From contig NZ_FZNX01000006.1 in NCBI RefSeq assembly GCF_900188355.1, positions 175,118-239,117 on the forward strand: a stretch of 64,000 bases of DNA, given 5' to 3'. The translations under genes were made by a program, and so were the position numbers. This DNA is from Lutibacter flavus. Its GTDB lineage: Bacteria > Bacteroidota > Bacteroidia > Flavobacteriales > Flavobacteriaceae. The number at the start of each line of letters is the position of its first letter. Position 1 is the first letter of the stretch. The notes under the pieces were generated by a model. That model had not been told where the DNA came from. It worked only from the letters and a program-made list of their open reading frames with translations, and ran no database searches. Below are positions 25,339 to 33,416 of the stretch, in pieces.

Positions 25339-26733
25339 ATGATAAAAAAATTAAGTTTATCTGCCCTATTCTTTTTTTGTATAATCTCAGGTAATGCTCA
25401 GGAAGCAATTTCAAGTTCAATTATAGATAATCAAGGGTTTTCGGTTACTTCTTTATGGAAAGGAGTTTTAGGAATGGTTTCTTTACTATTAATAGCATAC
25501 TTATTTAGCAGCAATCGAAAGGCAATTAATTGGAAAACCGTTGGAGCCGGATTAACCGCCCAATTATTAATAGCTGTTGGTGTTTTAAAGATTCCTTTTA
25601 TTCAGGCAATTTTTGAATTTGTTGGAGGGATTTTCACAAATATTTTAGATTATACAGCAGCAGGTAGTGAATTTCTATTTGGAGGATTAATGAATATTGA
25701 ATCCTATGGATTCATATTTGTATTTCAAATTTTACCAACTATTATTTTCTTTTCTGCACTGACTTCCTTATTATTTTATTTAGGAATTATTCAAATAATT
25801 GTAAAAGGAATGGCCATGATGTTAACCAAATTATTAAAAATTTCTGGAGCTGAAAGCTTATCAGTTGCTGGAAATATTTTTTTAGGCCAGACAGAAGCCC
25901 CCTTAATGATTAAAGCATATTTAGAACGCATGAATCGTTCTGAAATTTTATTAGTAATGATTGGAGGAATGGCAACAGTTGCCGGAGGAGTTTTAGCTGC
26001 TTATATAGGATTCCTAGGAGGAAATGACCCTGTACTTAGATTACATTACGCAAAACATCTATTAGCTGCCTCTGTTATGGCGGCGCCTGGAGCTATTGTA
26101 ATTTCAAAAATGCTATACCCTCAAACAGAATCTATAAATACTGACGTAAAAGTTTCACAAGATAAAATTGGCTCAAATATATTAGATGCTATTGCAAATG
26201 GCACAACAGAAGGTTTAAAATTAGCCGCAAATGTGGCAGCAATGCTATTAGTATTTGTTGCTATAATAGCGATGCTTAATGGAATGTTAGGTTGGGTAGG
26301 TGATATCACCAATTTAAATGATTGGATGGCTGCAAATACTCCATATCAAAAATTTACCTTAGAATCTATTTTAGGGACCATATTTGCGCCATTAATGTGG
26401 TTAATTGGTGTTGCAAAAGAGGATATTATGTTAATGGGACAACTGTTAGGTGTGAAATTAGCTGCGAGTGAATTTGTAGGTTACATTCAACTTGCTGAAC
26501 TAAAAGACGTAACAAATTTGACACATTTCACTTATAATAAATCGGTGATAATGGCAACTTATATGCTTTGTGGATTTGCAAATTTTGCTTCAATAGGTAT
26601 TCAAATAGGCGGAATTGGTTCTTTAGCTCCTGGCCAACGAAAAACATTATCAGAATTTGGTTTAAAAGCTTTAATTGGGGGTTCTATAGCATCACTACTT
26701 TCTGCAACTATAGCAGGAATGATAATTGGTTAA
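25339..26733 (+). CDS. Concentrative nucleoside transporter (NupC/CNT family)
   Basis: A 464-residue inner-membrane symporter that imports nucleosides with H+ or Na+. After an N-terminal signal-like helix come about ten hydrophobic helices. CNT hallmarks are SVAGNIFLGQTEAPLMIKAYLERM near the middle, GGMATVAGGVLAAYIGFLGG, and CGFANFASIGIQIGGIGSLAPGQR in the C-terminal third. It lies 28 bases upstream of thyA, which makes sense for salvage and dTMP supply. The N-terminal extension with a putative cleavage site is seen in other flavobacterial homologues, to my knowledge. Confidence 0.9.
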   Translation: MIKKLSLSALFFFCIISGNAQEAISSSIIDNQGFSVTSLWKGVLGMVSLLLIAYLFSSNRKAINWKTVGAGLTAQLLIAVGVLKIPFIQAIFEFVGGIFTNILDYTAAGSEFLFGGLMNIESYGFIFVFQILPTIIFFSALTSLLFYLGIIQIIVKGMAMMLTKLLKISGAESLSVAGNIFLGQTEAPLMIKAYLERMNRSEILLVMIGGMATVAGGVLAAYIGFLGGNDPVLRLHYAKHLLAASVMAAPGAIVISKMLYPQTESINTDVKVSQDKIGSNILDAIANGTTEGLKLAANVAAMLLVFVAIIAMLNGMLGWVGDITNLNDWMAANTPYQKFTLESILGTIFAPLMWLIGVAKEDIMLMGQLLGVKLAASEFVGYIQLAELKDVTNLTHFTYNKSVIMATYMLCGFANFASIGIQIGGIGSLAPGQRKTLSEFGLKALIGGSIASLLSATIAGMIIG

Positions 26734-26761
26734 GCCTTAACTTTAATAGATTTACGATAGA

Positions 26762-27586
26762 ATGAAACAATATTTAGATTTAATTAGACACGTAAAAGAA
26801 AACGGAATTCTTAAAGAAGATAGAACTGGAACCGGTACAAAAAGTGTATTTGGGTATCAAATACGATTTGATTTAAATAAAGGTTTTCCAATGGTTACAA
26901 CTAAAAAACTTCATTTAAAATCTATTATCTATGAATTGCTTTGGTTTTTAAAAGGTGACACCAATATTGAATATTTAAAAAATAATGGAGTTAAAATTTG
27001 GGATGCCTGGGCTAATGAAAATGGTGATTTAGGACCTGTTTACGGACATCAATGGAGAAATTGGAATAGCGAAGGAATAGATCAAATTACAGAAGTTATT
27101 AATACCATTAAAACAAATCCAGATAGTAGAAGAATGATAGTTACGGCCTGGAATCCAAGTGTTTTACCTGATACTTCAGTTTCTTTTTCAGAAAATGTAG
27201 CAAATGGGAAAGCTGCTTTACCTCCTTGTCATGCATTTTTTCAATTTTATGTAACCGAAGGGAAATTATCTTGTCAATTATACCAAAGAAGTGCAGATAT
27301 TTTTTTAGGAGTGCCCTTTAATATTGCTTCTTATGCTCTATTAACTATGATGATGGCCCAAGTATGTGACTTAGAATATGGAGATTTTATCCATACTTTT
27401 GGAGATGCACACATCTATAGCAACCACTCAGAACAAATTAAATTACAATTATCTAGAGAACCAAAAGCATTACCTCAAATGGAAATTAACCCAAGCATTA
27501 AAAATATTTTTGATTTTACTTTTGAAGATTTTACATTAGTAAATTACAATCCGCATCCGCATATTAAAGGAGCTGTTGCTGTTTAA
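26762..27586 (+). CDS. thyA: Thymidylate synthase ThyA
   Basis: Makes dTMP from dUMP with methylene-tetrahydrofolate. The catalytic cysteine is C156 in [12 protein letters not shown]. Other landmarks are [57 protein letters not shown] and the terminal [10 protein letters not shown]. The length of 274 residues is typical. It leads a cluster with two small proteins and folA, whose product regenerates tetrahydrofolate from the dihydrofolate made here. Confidence 0.97.
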   Translation: MKQYLDLIRHVKENGILKEDRTGTGTKSVFGYQIRFDLNKGFPMVTTKKLHLKSIIYELLWFLKGDTNIEYLKNNGVKIWDAWANENGDLGPVYGHQWRNWNSEGIDQITEVINTIKTNPDSRRMIVTAWNPSVLPDTSVSFSENVANGKAALPPCHAFFQFYVTEGKLSCQLYQRSADIFLGVPFNIASYALLTMMMAQVCDLEYGDFIHTFGDAHIYSNHSEQIKLQLSREPKALPQMEINPSIKNIFDFTFEDFTLVNYNPHPHIKGAVAV

Positions 27587-27674
27587 AAAAAAATTGTTAA
27601 AAAAATTAATAATTCTTTAATACTGTTTTTGAAAAACAATTATTAATTTTAAGGTCACTAAAAGAAAAAGCAAA

Positions 27675-27881
27675 ATGAATTCACTACAATTAAAAAATAA
27701 AATAATAGAAAGAATCATTGAAATAGATGATGACGATTTATTAAAATCTATTGATGCTCTTTTCAATGGTTCAGATAAAAATATTTTAAGTTTTTTAGTC
27801 TTGGCAAATGATAAATTTCAACAAGAAAATGAAACTAGTAATTTTACAGAATATATAAAAGAATGGGTTAAAAGCATGTAA
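27675..27881 (+). CDS. 68-residue acidic helical protein (antitoxin-like N-terminus, unassigned)
   Basis: A small protein between thyA and the 2TM gene. Its start (MNSLQLKNKIIERIIEIDDDDLLKSIDALF) resembles the short helical N-terminal segment of many Bacteroidota type II antitoxins of the addiction-module kind, but no toxin gene follows. The second half is acidic and aromatic and ends IKEWVKSM. The next gene starts 9 bases after its stop. It is plausibly a solitary or degenerate antitoxin, or an unrelated small protein; I cannot choose. Confidence 0.5.
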   Translation: MNSLQLKNKIIERIIEIDDDDLLKSIDALFNGSDKNILSFLVLANDKFQQENETSNFTEYIKEWVKSM

Positions 27882-27890
27882 GCTTTTTTT

Positions 27891-28298
27891 ATGGATGAAC
27901 AATATGAACTTTACGAAAATGCGCGCAATCGCACAAAACAAAAAAAACGATTATATCGTCATTTTGTTATTTTTATAATTGGGTCTGTTTTTTTAATTGT
28001 AGTTAATAAAGTTTTAAAATTTGGAGAAACTTTTATAGAAGACTGGTTTGTTTGGGCTATAATTATATGGCTATTCTTTTGGGTATTACATTTTGTAAAT
28101 GTTTTTGTTACTCACAAATTTATGGGGAAAGAATGGGAAAAAAAGCAAACAGAAAAATTAGTATTAAAACAAGAACTTAAAATTGCTAAATTAGAAAAAG
28201 ATATAGCTCTGAAAACCAAACTAAAAGCTAAAAGTGAGCAGTATGCATCCGAATTAAAAAAAAAAGAAAACCCTCCGAGCAATTTAGAAAACAAATGA
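27891..28298 (+). CDS. 2TM domain protein
   Basis: A 135-residue membrane protein with the 2TM domain pattern: an amphipathic start (YELYENARNRTKQKKRLYRH), two hydrophobic helices (about residues 24-41 and 50-70), then VTHKFMGKEWEKKQTEKL and a long, charged, probably coiled-coil tail. In other Bacteroidota this domain is often attached to LytTR or histidine kinase proteins, or occurs alone as here. The stop overlaps the folA ATG by four bases (ATGA), so translation is coupled. Its role with folate genes is unknown. Confidence 0.75.
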   Translation: MDEQYELYENARNRTKQKKRLYRHFVIFIIGSVFLIVVNKVLKFGETFIEDWFVWAIIIWLFFWVLHFVNVFVTHKFMGKEWEKKQTEKLVLKQELKIAKLEKDIALKTKLKAKSEQYASELKKKENPPSNLENK

Positions 28299-28777
28299 TA
28301 ACTATTATAGCTGCAATTGCAGAAAACAATGCCTTAGGAAAAGACAATCAATTAATTTGGCATTTACCAGCTGACCTAAAGCGATTTAAACAAGTTACTT
28401 TAAATCACCATATTATTATGGGAAGAAAAACTTTTGAATCACTTGGGAAACCTTTACCTAATAGAACTACAATAATTATTACAAGAAATCCAAATTATAC
28501 AGTTGAAAACTGCATTGTCGTTAATTCACTAGAAGAGGCTTTAGAGGCCGCAAAAACTGACGAAAATCCTTATATTTTAGGAGGTGCAGAAATTTACAAT
28601 CAAGCAATTAAAATTGCTGACAAACTAGATTTAACTTATGTGCATCATTCATTTGACGCAGATGCCTTTTTCCCTATAATCGATGCTGATATTTGGAAAG
28701 AAGACACTAGAAAAGATTTTAAAATGGATGAGAAAAACAAATACAATTATAGTTTTGTAACATATAGTAGAAAATAA
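28295..28777 (+). CDS. folA: Dihydrofolate reductase
   Basis: Reduces dihydrofolate to tetrahydrofolate with NADPH. The 160-residue protein shows the usual blocks: IAAIAENNALGKDNQLIWHLPADL with the Trp-His-Leu-Pro substrate loop, the HHIIMGRKTFESLGKPLPNR NADPH segment, and YILGGAEIYNQAI. It is the last gene of the thyA cluster and is followed by a strong bidirectional terminator. Having thyA and folA together is common, since one enzyme's product is the other's substrate. Confidence 0.96.
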   Translation: MITIIAAIAENNALGKDNQLIWHLPADLKRFKQVTLNHHIIMGRKTFESLGKPLPNRTTIIITRNPNYTVENCIVVNSLEEALEAAKTDENPYILGGAEIYNQAIKIADKLDLTYVHHSFDADAFFPIIDADIWKEDTRKDFKMDEKNKYNYSFVTYSRK

Positions 28778-28806
28778 AAAGAGGTTTCAAAATGAAACCT
28801 CTTTTT
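28776..28806. terminator. Bidirectional terminator after folA
   Basis: AAAAAGAGGTTTCA and TGAAACCTCTTTTT pair perfectly around a three-base loop. It serves folA and the convergent gene at 28836. Confidence 0.9.
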
Positions 28807-28835
28807 AACTAAATTTAATTTTACTACTACTATTG

Positions 28836-29426
28836 TTATAACATAATAGTTTCATAAAATGTTTTTCCGTTACTTCTTAAAACTAAATTATAATCTCCAG
28901 AATTAAGATTCATTAAATTAAGTTTTCTTTTTAAAACAGCATTTCCCTCTAATTTTTCGGTATATAATATATTTCCACTTGCATCGTACAGAAATATTTC
29001 AAGATTTTCGTTGTTCAAAGCTAACTTTGAAATTAATACACCTGTCCCTTCTTTTCTTACAATTGGTTTGTAATATGAAATCTCATCAGCTTCTATTAAA
29101 TCAATTGAATTAGATAAAACTTTAAACGGAACAACTTTAATTTTAGTTAGACTTTCAATTTCCATATAATAATCACCCATTGGTAGATTCTTTAAATCAT
29201 ACTTTTTAGAAAGATTTAAATTTTCTGATCTTTCATGGTAAATGATTTCACCGTTTTTGTCTTTTACAGAAACCTCTACCATTCTAAGACCACCGTTCAT
29301 TGTCAATTGAACTAACTTTGACTCAATTAATCTAACCTTAATGTTAGGGTCAATGTTTTTTGCCACACCTACTGTAATCATAAGCATTGCTACAACAAGC
29401 AAACTACTTTTAACAAAATTTTTCAT
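28836..29426 (-). CDS. Secreted two-domain beta-rich protein (unassigned)
   Basis: A 196-residue exported protein: signal peptide at about residues 1-22 (ending VGVA), then two successive beta-sandwich-like repeats. Each repeat has a turn of the form [KD]xxGxxxY followed by an LPMGDYYMEI- or LNSGDYNLVL-type strand. The second repeat ends the protein and resembles a short type A T9SS sorting domain, but this may only be shared fold. The protein at 29752 is a related single-domain version. The function is unknown. It has a TAnnTTTG box 30 bases upstream and its own terminator. Confidence 0.6.
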   Translation of the reverse strand: MKNFVKSSLLVVAMLMITVGVAKNIDPNIKVRLIESKLVQLTMNGGLRMVEVSVKDKNGEIIYHERSENLNLSKKYDLKNLPMGDYYMEIESLTKIKVVPFKVLSNSIDLIEADEISYYKPIVRKEGTGVLISKLALNNENLEIFLYDASGNILYTEKLEGNAVLKRKLNLMNLNSGDYNLVLRSNGKTFYETIML

Positions 29427-29455
29427 AATCTTTAATTTTTTAAATTAGTATACCA

Positions 29456-29463
29456 CAAATGTA
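29456..29463 (-). promoter_or_regulatory. Predicted -7 box of the 196-residue secreted protein
   Basis: Minus-strand TACATTTG, 29 bases before the ATG. Confidence 0.5.
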
Positions 29464-29627
29464 TGTTGAATCACTACTACTTTCCACCTCACAATTTTCA
29501 TATTTATATCCTTTTTTAACCGTTATATTAATGTTAATAAATTATTAAGTTAATTTAGAACATAAAGTAGTGAATTAAACGTAATTTGATAAATACAGTC
29601 TTGAATAGAAAGCGTAATTAATTGATT

Positions 29628-29674
29628 AAAAAAATCCAGATATCTTAATAAATTGATTTATTAAGATATCCGGA
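29628..29674 (-). terminator. Strong terminator after the gene at 29752; rest of gap 29427-29751
   Basis: A 19-pair stem (29635-29653 with 29656-29674, one G-U) and a two-base gap at the tip. On the minus strand it is followed by seven T residues. A second inverted repeat, AATCACTAA / TTAGTGATT, lies between this and the stop of the upstream gene. Apart from these hairpins and the promoter box at 29456, the 325-base gap shows nothing. Confidence 0.8.
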
Positions 29675-29751
29675 TATAAATTTTATGGGAAATCACTAAA
29701 TTAAACTTCCTTAAATTAATTATTAGTGATTAAATATTTTTATAGAGTTTA

Positions 29752-30150
29752 TCAGGCCGTTTTTAAAGACATAGTTCCAAACTCAGTATTTTTTATAAAT
29801 TTAAAATAAACAGTTTCACTAATTAAAGCCGAATTAGAGTTTACAACAAAAGGAATCATATTAATAATTGACAGATTAGCAATTTCTACATAATAAGTCC
29901 CTTCACATAATAATTTTAAATCAAAATCATTTGAAATTTCCGATTTATGAAAATACTCTCTATATAAAACAGCTCCATAGCTATCCTTAATAAATACCTC
30001 ATAATTTTCTTCAACATCATTTAAGGTTAAATTCAATTTCTTAGATTCGTTCGAATTCACTTTAACAATGGAGTTTTCTCTGACTTTTATTCCCGTCTTT
30101 GTTCGATAACCGAAGCCAAACCTCGAATTAATTTTAATAAGATTTTCCAT
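29752..30150 (-). CDS. Single-domain paralogue of the 196-residue protein, without signal peptide
   Basis: A 132-residue protein clearly related to the first repeat of the protein at 28836: VFIKDSYGAVLYREY matches VSVKDKNGEIIYHER, and LLCEGTYYVEIANLSIINMIPFVVNSN matches LPMGDYYMEIESLTKIKVVPFKVLSN. It lacks any hydrophobic N-terminal signal (MENLIKINSRFGFGYRTKTG), so as read it is cytoplasmic, unlike its relative. It may be a decayed duplicate or an intracellular variant. It has its own promoter box and strong terminator, which argues for expression. It is divergent from the AraC regulator gene, a possible controller. Confidence 0.6.
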   Translation of the reverse strand: MENLIKINSRFGFGYRTKTGIKVRENSIVKVNSNESKKLNLTLNDVEENYEVFIKDSYGAVLYREYFHKSEISNDFDLKLLCEGTYYVEIANLSIINMIPFVVNSNSALISETVYFKFIKNTEFGTMSLKTA

Positions 30151-30180
30151 ATGTTTATTTTTGCATCACTTTTTGTATGG

Positions 30181-30188
30181 CAAATATA
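30181..30188 (-). promoter_or_regulatory. Predicted -7 box of the gene at 29752
   Basis: Minus-strand TATATTTG, 30 bases before the ATG, in the 204-base divergent gap shared with the AraC regulator. Confidence 0.5.
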
Positions 30189-30329
30189 GCTTCAAAAGTT
30201 TCCTTTACCTACTTCATAATTCTCTAATTTATATGTTATTTTCACCGTAAAAATAGCATCAATTAGATGTTGCGGTAATTAACCATATAAAAATGTGAAT
30301 TGTACATAGTTAATTTAACTTATTATAAT

Positions 30330-30337
30330 TAAATTTG
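30330..30337 (+). promoter_or_regulatory. Predicted -7 box of the AraC regulator gene
   Basis: TAAATTTG, 17 bases before ATG 30355. It overlaps the alternative GTG start at 30337 and so excludes it. Confidence 0.55.
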
Positions 30338-30354
30338 TGCACAAGGTTTTTACT

Positions 30355-31233
30355 ATGAAAAATATTAAGCCCACATTTAAAAAATTAAACCCCGAATTTG
30401 GGAGTTCTATACGCGTAAAGAAACATAACAATAAGGTTGAGAGCGACTTACCTTTTTGGCATTTCCACCCTGAATTAGAATTAATATATGTAAATAAAGC
30501 AAAAGGGAAAAGACACATTGGAAGTCATTTGTCTTATTTTAACAACAGTCAATTAATTCTTATTGGTTCTAACTTGCCTCATAGTGGTTTTGCAGATAGA
30601 TTTACTACAAATGGATCTGAAATTGTTGTGCAATTTAAAGAAGATTTTTTAGGTGAAAATTTTATTAATATTCCCGAAATGCATTTAGTAAAAGGTTTAT
30701 TTGCTAAAGCTAAAAAAGGAATACTATTTAATGTTGATGCGAAAAAAGAAATTGGTCCTAAAATTGAATCTTTAGTAAATTATGAAGGAATGAATAGGTT
30801 AATTCATTTTTTAGAAATTTTAAAAGACCTTGCAGAAACAAAAAATTATTCTCTTTTAAATGTTGATGGTTTTGCCTTTGAAATTGAACCACAAGACAAT
30901 AAAAAAATAGATATTATTTTTAGTTTTGTAAGTAACAATTTTAACAGATCTATTCCTCTAGATGAAATTGCAGAAAAAGTAAGTATGACTGTTCCAGCAT
31001 TTTGCAGGTACTTTAAAAAATCTACAAGTAAAACATTTACACAATTTGTGAACGAGTTTAGAATTGTTCATGCAACAAAACTACTTTCAGAAAATCAAAC
31101 GAGCATTACAGAAATTTGTTTTGAAAGTGGCTTCAATAATTTTTCACATTTTAATAAGCTATTTAAAAAGTTTACAGGAAGAAGTCCTTTAAAATATAGA
31201 AATGAAATGAAGCAGCTTGTTGTTCAAAAATAA
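30355..31233 (+). CDS. AraC-family transcriptional regulator with cupin sensor domain
   Basis: A 292-residue regulator. The N-terminal half is a cupin (FWHFHPELELIYVNKAKGKRHIG, then SQLILIGSNLPH), which usually binds a small ligand. The C-terminal 100 residues are a double helix-turn-helix: IPLDEIAEKVSMTVPAFCRYFKK and TEICFESGFNNFSHFNKLFKKFTGRSPLKYR, the standard AraC signature. I chose ATG at 30355 over an in-frame GTG six codons earlier because the promoter box covers that GTG. It is divergent from the single-domain beta protein gene, so that gene is a natural first target to test. Confidence 0.9.
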   Translation: MKNIKPTFKKLNPEFGSSIRVKKHNNKVESDLPFWHFHPELELIYVNKAKGKRHIGSHLSYFNNSQLILIGSNLPHSGFADRFTTNGSEIVVQFKEDFLGENFINIPEMHLVKGLFAKAKKGILFNVDAKKEIGPKIESLVNYEGMNRLIHFLEILKDLAETKNYSLLNVDGFAFEIEPQDNKKIDIIFSFVSNNFNRSIPLDEIAEKVSMTVPAFCRYFKKSTSKTFTQFVNEFRIVHATKLLSENQTSITEICFESGFNNFSHFNKLFKKFTGRSPLKYRNEMKQLVVQK

Positions 31234-31317
31234 TTCAGACTCCTTTTCATCTTTTTTATAATAATTCAAGCTAAAAATAAATGCTTTTCTAAATTACAAA
31301 ACCTTATAAAAAGAAAA

Positions 31318-31344
31318 TGAGGTCTAAACTCAAACTAGACCTCA
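31318..31344. terminator. Hairpin after the AraC gene; rest of gap 31234-31566
   Basis: TGAGGTCTA and TAGACCTCA pair perfectly around nine bases. No T-run follows on the plus strand; the minus strand is followed by a T-rich stretch (TTTTCTTTTT). It may end the AraC gene or sppA. The remaining 300 bases of this gap show nothing recognisable. Confidence 0.5.
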
Positions 31345-31566
31345 CTTAACAAGTTAACCAAATATAATAGTATTAATATGTATTCATCTTTGAAATACTC
31401 TAATTATTACATAACAAATATATGGCAGATTTGAATTTTACACTACAACACTATTCTCTATTATATATTCTATTTTAACAAGTATCCGCTAACTATATCG
31501 TTGTAGGTTAATATTACATCGTTAACGGGTAATTTGTAAATGTGGAAAATTAGTGTTTTTCAATTT

Positions 31567-33321
31567 TTATTTAATATCCATAATAAATGGAAGTCTAGCC
31601 TGAATTCCTTCTAATTTTGATATCTCACTAATTGTTTTGTAGATTTTATAATTAGCTTCACCTAATTCTTCTTTAAATATCTTTTCTTTTGATTTTACAA
31701 GTGAGAAGCTATTAAACCTATCTTCTAAGTCCTTTTTGTAACTTGGATAATTTCTAACTTTATAATCAGTTATATCAGCCAATTCTGCTGCATAAGAAAC
31801 AGCATCGCCTAAACTTCCAAGTTCATCCACTAATCCATTTTTTAAAGCTTCAACACCAGACCAAACTCTTCCCTGAGCAATACTATCAACATTTTCAACT
31901 AACATTCCCCTGCCTTTAGCTACTCTTTCTAAAAATGTATTGTAAACCTGCTCTACACCTTCTGTTGTTACAGCTCTAAATTCATCAGTCATAGGTTCAA
32001 ATACACTATAATTTGCACCTTTATTTGTACTAACCTGCTCTGCATTTACACCAATTTTACCAGCTAATTTACTAATATTTGGAATGGTTCCAAAAACACC
32101 AATTGACCCAGTAATTGTAGTTGGTTCTGCAAAAATTCTATTCGCATTACATGCTATATAATACCCCCCAGAAGCTGCTACATTACCCATTGAAACAACA
32201 ATTGGTAGTTTTTTACGAGTAAGCTCTAGCTCCCTCCAAATTAATTCGCTAGTTAGGGCACTACCACCTGGAGAATTAACCCTTAACACAATAGCTTTAA
32301 CATTATTTGATTTACTCGCTTTTCTTAAAGCGTTAATAATTAAATCCTGACCAATATAATTTTCATCGCCTTTTCCATATAATATAGCTCCTTGCGCATA
32401 AATAACTGCTATATTATTTGAGGCCGAAGCCTTTAAACGACCTTTACCTGTGGAAATATAATCTTCCAGAGTTATTGTATGTAATAATTCATCGGTTGAA
32501 AAACCTAAAGCAATTTTTAATTTGTTATCATATTCATCTTTATATAATTTACCATCAACTATATTATTTTCAACAGCCAAATTTGCATTTCTAGCAGATA
32601 AATTATCCGCAATATTATTTAATTCATCAATTGATTTATTTCTGCTTTTTGACATGTCAACAAGCATTTCATTCCATAAAGACTTTAAAAAAGCTGTAAT
32701 TTGCTCCCTATTATTATCACTCATTTCATTATATAAATATGGCTCAACAGCACTTTTATATTTTCCATGGCGAATCACTTCCATTTTTACACCAGTTTTA
32801 TCTTCAATATCTTTATAATATAATACTTCTGAAGAAAGTCCTTTAAAATCAACTCTACCAAAGGGGTTTATAAAAATCGAGTCCGCAACTGAACTTAAAT
32901 AATAAGATTTTTGGTCATAAAAATCAGCATAAGCTTTTATAAATTTTCCTGATTCTTTAAATTCTTCTAATTTATTTCTAATGGCTTGTGTTTGAGCAAT
33001 ACCCCCACGTATACCAAGAACATTGATACTTATTCCTTCAATATTAGGATCTGTTTTGGCATTCTCAATTGCATTAATAATCTCATTTAAGCCAATTTTA
33101 TTGTCACTAAAACCAAGTAAATTCTCAAAAGGATCATCACTTTTTGGCGCAAAGTCTTTAATGTTAGAATCTAACCTAATCTCTAAAACCGAATATTTTC
33201 TCACGCCAACCTTCTCACTTTCTGTAACTATAGAAGCTATAAAAACAAATAGCATAAAAATAATACCTAACGCAATTAATGTCCCAAAAATTGAAGCTAA
33301 TAAATTTCTTAAAAATTTCAT
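31567..33321 (-). CDS. sppA: Signal peptide peptidase SppA, 67K type
   Basis: Membrane-bound serine/lysine protease of 584 residues that digests cleaved signal peptides. An N-terminal membrane anchor (about residues 8-32) is followed by two ClpP-like halves. The catalytic lysine is K189 in YKSAVEPY of the N-terminal half and the catalytic serine is S384 in AASGGYYIAC of the C-terminal half, the division of the dyad seen in E. coli SppA. NSPGGSALTSE and ITGSIGVFG are also family blocks. The gene is monocistronic, with a promoter box 48 bases upstream. Confidence 0.95.
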   Translation of the reverse strand: MKFLRNLLASIFGTLIALGIIFMLFVFIASIVTESEKVGVRKYSVLEIRLDSNIKDFAPKSDDPFENLLGFSDNKIGLNEIINAIENAKTDPNIEGISINVLGIRGGIAQTQAIRNKLEEFKESGKFIKAYADFYDQKSYYLSSVADSIFINPFGRVDFKGLSSEVLYYKDIEDKTGVKMEVIRHGKYKSAVEPYLYNEMSDNNREQITAFLKSLWNEMLVDMSKSRNKSIDELNNIADNLSARNANLAVENNIVDGKLYKDEYDNKLKIALGFSTDELLHTITLEDYISTGKGRLKASASNNIAVIYAQGAILYGKGDENYIGQDLIINALRKASKSNNVKAIVLRVNSPGGSALTSELIWRELELTRKKLPIVVSMGNVAASGGYYIACNANRIFAEPTTITGSIGVFGTIPNISKLAGKIGVNAEQVSTNKGANYSVFEPMTDEFRAVTTEGVEQVYNTFLERVAKGRGMLVENVDSIAQGRVWSGVEALKNGLVDELGSLGDAVSYAAELADITDYKVRNYPSYKKDLEDRFNSFSLVKSKEKIFKEELGEANYKIYKTISEISKLEGIQARLPFIMDIK

Positions 33322-33368
33322 GTAAACTGTAATTTAAATAAAAACTTAAATGTTTATAAGTTGAGCGA

Positions 33369-33376
33369 CAAAGATA
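33369..33376 (-). promoter_or_regulatory. Predicted -7 box of sppA
   Basis: Minus-strand TATCTTTG, 47 bases before the ATG. Confidence 0.45.
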
Positions 33377-33416
33377 TATTTTTAAATAATACTTTTCTTT
33401 TCTTTGTAGTCACTTT

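Noticed and set aside
27675..27881. A type II toxin-antitoxin module
   Set aside because: Only the antitoxin-like half is seen; the next gene is a 2TM membrane protein with no toxin features.
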